Positions 61,713 through 64,000 of a stretch of 64,000 nt of DNA are shown here, one piece after another. Source of the stretch: PFJX01 sp044227325 (lineage in GTDB: Bacteria; Pseudomonadota; Gammaproteobacteria; Burkholderiales; Thiobacillaceae). The notes below the pieces were generated by a model, which saw nothing but the letters and a program-made list of their open reading frames with translations, made no database searches and was not told the DNA's origin. Each line of letters starts with the position of its first letter. Positions within the stretch are counted from its first letter, which is position 1. A program made the translations under genes and the position numbers. The stretch lies in the NCBI GenBank assembly GCA_044227325.1, contig JBGAFI010000006.1:199984-263983 (forward strand), in the 5' to 3' direction.

Positions 61713-62639
61713 ATGAACAATTCGATGCTTATGAACAAGATGATGAAAAGCCCGCTGCTGCTGGCGGTGGTCGCGACCTTCGCCGTCGCCGGGTGCAGTT
61801 CCCAGCCCACGTATCGTTCTGGCGCCAACGACTATACCGGCCCGACCGGCGCCCAGGGCGCCCAGGGCGCCACCGGCGAGCGTGGCCCGGTGGGCGAGAC
61901 CGGGGCGCCCGGCATGGCGATGGCGGGCCCCGAGGGCGCGACCGGTCCGGTCGGCCCGTCGGGCGCGCAGGGTCCGCAGGGCGCGGTGGGCGCCCGCGGC
62001 ATCATGGTGATGGGCCGCACCGGTGACACGGGCCTGACCGGCCCCACCGGCGCTCAAGGCGCCGCCGGGCAGACGGGCGCGCAGGGCGCGAGCTACACGG
62101 GTCCCGCCGGACCGAGGGGTCCCGCCGGTCCCGCCGGCCCGCAAGGCGAAATCGGATACACCGGCGCGCAAGGACCGGCCCTGGCCGGACCGACCGGGGC
62201 GACGGGACGTGTCGGCGCCGCCGGCGCGCAAGGCGTCAGCGGTTATGGCGGCAGAACGGGTAGCGCGGAGTTGTACGGCGCCGTTGGCCCGGCGGGGGAA
62301 GCCGGCGCCGTCGGCGCGCAAGGCCGGGTCGGTTCGACCGGCGCCCAAGGGCCGATGGCCGTGAACAGCAACTGGAACGCCTACTGGGAATACACCTTCA
62401 ACGGCAACAGCGACGCGATTCTGTACTTCGACCAGAAAAAGGCGGGGGATATCGCGGGCTACATGAATGAGAACCAGGCTCGCCGCATCGGTCTCGACGG
62501 CGCCGACGCGGGCCGCGTCGCGGTCATCCGGGATGCGCTGATCACCGCCGGCGTGCCGGCCTACAAGATCCAGACCGGCGCTTTCGGTGACCCGGAAAAA
62601 AGGCGCTATGGCCGGGTTGCCGTGCTGGTCAGCAACTAA
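61713..62639 (+). CDS. Collagen-like lipoprotein with OmpA-type C-terminal domain
   Basis: 308 aa from ATG 61713. Lipobox FAVAGC (Cys near 28) is followed by about 160 residues of Gly-X-Y triplets (GPTGAQGAQGATGERGPVGE and onward, with short interruptions). A C-terminal domain of about 85 residues then has AILYFDQKKAGDIAGYMNEN, IRDALITAGVPAYKIQTGAF and RRYGRVAVLVSN, an OmpA-like fold. This would give a surface-exposed collagen rod tethered at both lipid and, possibly, peptidoglycan. A terminator follows. Confidence 0.88.
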   Translation: MNNSMLMNKMMKSPLLLAVVATFAVAGCSSQPTYRSGANDYTGPTGAQGAQGATGERGPVGETGAPGMAMAGPEGATGPVGPSGAQGPQGAVGARGIMVMGRTGDTGLTGPTGAQGAAGQTGAQGASYTGPAGPRGPAGPAGPQGEIGYTGAQGPALAGPTGATGRVGAAGAQGVSGYGGRTGSAELYGAVGPAGEAGAVGAQGRVGSTGAQGPMAVNSNWNAYWEYTFNGNSDAILYFDQKKAGDIAGYMNENQARRIGLDGADAGRVAVIRDALITAGVPAYKIQTGAFGDPEKRRYGRVAVLVSN

Positions 62640-62663
62640 CCCAATCCGACCAGGCTTTACATC

Positions 62664-62698
62664 AACGGCGTGATCGCGAGGTCACGCCGTTTTTTTTG
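62664..62698 (+). terminator. Intrinsic terminator of the collagen-OmpA gene
   Basis: AACGGCGTGA/TCACGCCGTT stem followed by eight T, 25 bp after the stop codon. Confidence 0.93.
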
Positions 62699-62776
62699 TA
62701 GCGCCGTGTGATCTCCCCGATGTCGCGCCCGGGGGGTGAGCATGCGCAAGGCGCGCTCGAAACAAGATCGCCGATA

Positions 62777-62792
62777 CGTGCGCTGGCGAACG
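62777..62792 (+). promoter_or_regulatory. Motif site 13 (YqjD-like operon)
   Basis: CGTGCGCTGGCGAACG, preceded by ATA and followed by GAG; the weakest copy. It lies 78 bp upstream of the YqjD-like gene. Confidence 0.5.
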
Positions 62793-62870
62793 GAGCGACG
62801 CGGAGAAATAGAAAAGAATCGACCCGGTCATTCCCTGACGAACACGGTACAACCCGAAATGGAGAAAAGC

Positions 62871-63185
62871 ATGAACAAGCTCGCCAATGAAGTAACCAAG
62901 GAACAATTGATCGACGATTTCAAGGTGGTGGTGGCGGATGCGGAAGCGTTGCTGAAAGCGACCGCCAACCAGGGCGGTGAGAAGTTGGCCGAAGTACGCG
63001 CCAAGGCGGAAGAGTCCTTGCTCGCTGTGAAAGCCAGAATGGCCGATGCGCAGGAGGCGGTTTTGGCCAAAACCCGGGCGGCGGCCAGGGCTACCGATAC
63101 CTACGTCCACGAGAATCCCTGGAATGCCGTTGGTGTCGCCGCCGCCGTTGGCCTGCTCATCGGTTTTCTCGTCGGCCGCCGTTAG
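62871..63185 (+). CDS. ElaB/YqjD/DUF883-family protein
   Basis: 104 aa from ATG 62871 with GGAG upstream. A helical region (EQLIDDFKVVVADAEALLKA) is followed by a C-terminal membrane anchor with the family ending ENPWNAVGVAAAVGLLIGFL then VGRR. In E. coli such proteins tether ribosomes to the inner membrane in stationary phase. First gene of a three-gene operon. Confidence 0.93.
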   Translation: MNKLANEVTKEQLIDDFKVVVADAEALLKATANQGGEKLAEVRAKAEESLLAVKARMADAQEAVLAKTRAAARATDTYVHENPWNAVGVAAAVGLLIGFLVGRR

Positions 63186-63195
63186 GCTGGCAATC

Positions 63196-63588
63196 ATGCC
63201 TGCGCAAGCACCCGGCTCGAGCAAGGGACTGCTCGAGTCCCTAACCACGCTGGTGGCGACACTGGTTGCCACCGCGCATACCCGCCTCGATCTGCTGTCC
63301 TCGGACCTGGAGGAAGAGCGGGCGCATTTGTTCTCGCTATTGATGCTGGCACTGGCAGCCCTGTTTTTTCTCGGGCTGGGTGTGCTGCTGGCGACGCTCC
63401 TGCTGGTGGTCGCATTCTGGGACACGCACCGCCTCCTGGTAATGGCTACGCTCGCCGGTTTCTTTCTGGCGGCCGGCGCGGCGGCATGGGGATTCGTCCT
63501 CCACAAAGCGAGAACCAAGCCGAGGCTCTTCGCGGCGAGCATGTCGGAGTTGTTGAAAGACCGGCAGCAGTTGATTTCCCGCTCATGA
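63196..63588 (+). CDS. YqjE/DUF1469-family (holin-like) membrane protein
   Basis: 130 aa with a cytosolic N-terminus (TLVATAHTRLDLLSSDLEEE) and two membrane segments (residues about 50-100). The pattern matches YqjE-type proteins. It starts 10 bp after the YqjD-like gene and overlaps the next gene by 4 bp. Confidence 0.88.
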   Translation: MPAQAPGSSKGLLESLTTLVATLVATAHTRLDLLSSDLEEERAHLFSLLMLALAALFFLGLGVLLATLLLVVAFWDTHRLLVMATLAGFFLAAGAAAWGFVLHKARTKPRLFAASMSELLKDRQQLISRS

Positions 63589-63866
63589 ACCCGAACCTGA
63601 CTCGACTCGCTGAACGGCGTGAGCGCCTGGTTGCCCAGGCCGCAAGGCAACGGACAGCGCTGGCGCAAAACATCGAGCCGTGGCGCACACCCTTGGCAGT
63701 CGCGGACCAGGGGCTGGCCGCCCTGAGTTTTCTCAGGCGCCATCCCGCCTTGATCGTGGTCGGCGGAGTCGTTCTGGCGTCGCTGCGGTCTGGCGGCACA
63801 ATGAGATGGCTACGGCGCGGTTGGGTCTCCTGGCAGGTCGTGCGGAAACTGCTCGGCAGGTATTAA
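63585..63866 (+). CDS. YqjK-like protein
   Basis: 93 aa starting in an ATGA overlap. The N-terminal charged helix (RLAERRERLVAQAARQRTAL) and hydrophobic segment (ALIVVGGVVLASL) fit YqjK. It completes a yqjD-yqjE-yqjK-like operon. Confidence 0.8.
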   Translation: MNPNLTRLAERRERLVAQAARQRTALAQNIEPWRTPLAVADQGLAALSFLRRHPALIVVGGVVLASLRSGGTMRWLRRGWVSWQVVRKLLGRY

Positions 63867-63887
63867 CCCGGCAATTGAATACCCCGT

Positions 63888-64000
63888 TCAAGCGGCATAA
63901 GCGATTTTCGGGTGTTTGAAATAGGCGCGCACTCTGGCGGGGGTGTTCTGGAGTTTGCGCATATGGGCGCGGACCTTTCGTTCCAGATCGTCCCGCGTGC
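63888..64000 (-). CDS. Transposase C-terminal end (partial, IS630-like)
   Basis: 36 codons enter from the right edge and stop at 63888: RDDLERKVRAHMRKLQNTPA, then VRAYFKHPKIAYAA. This is the usual C-terminus of IS630-type DDE transposases. The element itself lies outside the window. Confidence 0.65.
   Translation of the reverse strand, partial: TRDDLERKVRAHMRKLQNTPARVRAYFKHPKIAYAA

Overview
The window is high-GC, densely coded chromosomal DNA from a proteobacterium, most likely a betaproteobacterium. Pointers are a DUF1840 protein, a PEP-CTERM-tagged protease, an Acr3/ArsM arsenic operon, YqjD/YqjE/YqjK-like genes and several DUF-type stress proteins. The species cannot be fixed from this sequence. 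No rRNA, tRNA or CRISPR array was found. Codon and base use is uniform except in two AT-rich patches, about 17.2-18.4 kb and 33.2-35.5 kb, which look imported.

Layout. 0-1.1 kb: the 5' part of a [NiFe]-hydrogenase small subunit with an added c-type haem domain, running off the left edge. 1.3-7.2 kb: a minus-strand arsenic operon (arsR, two arsC, acr3, a metallo-beta-lactamase-fold protein, an ArsP-type permease, a small CC-tailed protein, arsM, a mini-thioredoxin) behind an ArsR-type promoter. 7.2-16 kb: rhomboid protease, PEP-CTERM serine protease, haem-binding-type protein, beta-propeller membrane protein, SelO, two lipoproteins and a diguanylate cyclase. 16-22.8 kb: a rearranged stretch with small ORFs, a decayed partial copy of thiC, an AT-rich fucosyltransferase-like gene, an IS4-type element, a VapBC-type pair, and the intact thiC gene with its TPP riboswitch. 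23-26 kb: glycine-zipper protein, NAD(P)H quinone oxidoreductase, haemolysin-III-like protein, nitroreductase. 26.2-32.3 kb: a TetR-HlyD-ABC-permease-permease efflux operon of the CecR/YbhGFSR type with a 48-bp operator palindrome over the regulator start codon. 32.4-33.1 kb: a second antitoxin/PIN-toxin pair. 33.1-35.5 kb: an AT-rich island with a 62-aa protein, an intrinsic terminator and a papain-like putative cysteine protease.

36.4-63.9 kb is a stress and cell-envelope region: kaiC-kaiB with a truncated PAS gene, YihY, BON lipoprotein, GlsB/YeaQ-like protein, PPK2, PAS protein, DUF1840, OmpA, a REC-PAS-PAS-GGDEF-EAL protein, zinc-ribbon proteins, CsbD-like protein, a crystallin/glycine-zipper protein, two collagen-like lipoproteins, DUF3309, a phospholipase-D-like lipoprotein, an entericidin-like peptide, other small lipoproteins, an AI-2E-type transporter, two Crp/Fnr-type regulators, a CcoQ-like peptide, a hybrid sensor kinase with its response regulator, and a YqjD-YqjE-YqjK-like operon. 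The right edge holds the 3' end of a transposase gene.

The main discovery is a palindromic motif, TGTnCG-N4-CGnACA, found at 13 places between 38.5 and 62.8 kb. Each copy lies about 55-190 bp upstream of a start codon and in the same orientation relative to the gene (sense consensus TATGTnCGnCAGCGnACAG). Divergent gene pairs carry one copy each. None was noticed in the first 36 kb. The 16-bp geometry matches Crp-family operators, and two paralogous Crp/Fnr-like regulators lie inside the cluster. I infer a local stress/envelope regulon that links KaiBC, OmpA, collagen-like lipoproteins, entericidin, CsbD and a two-component system.
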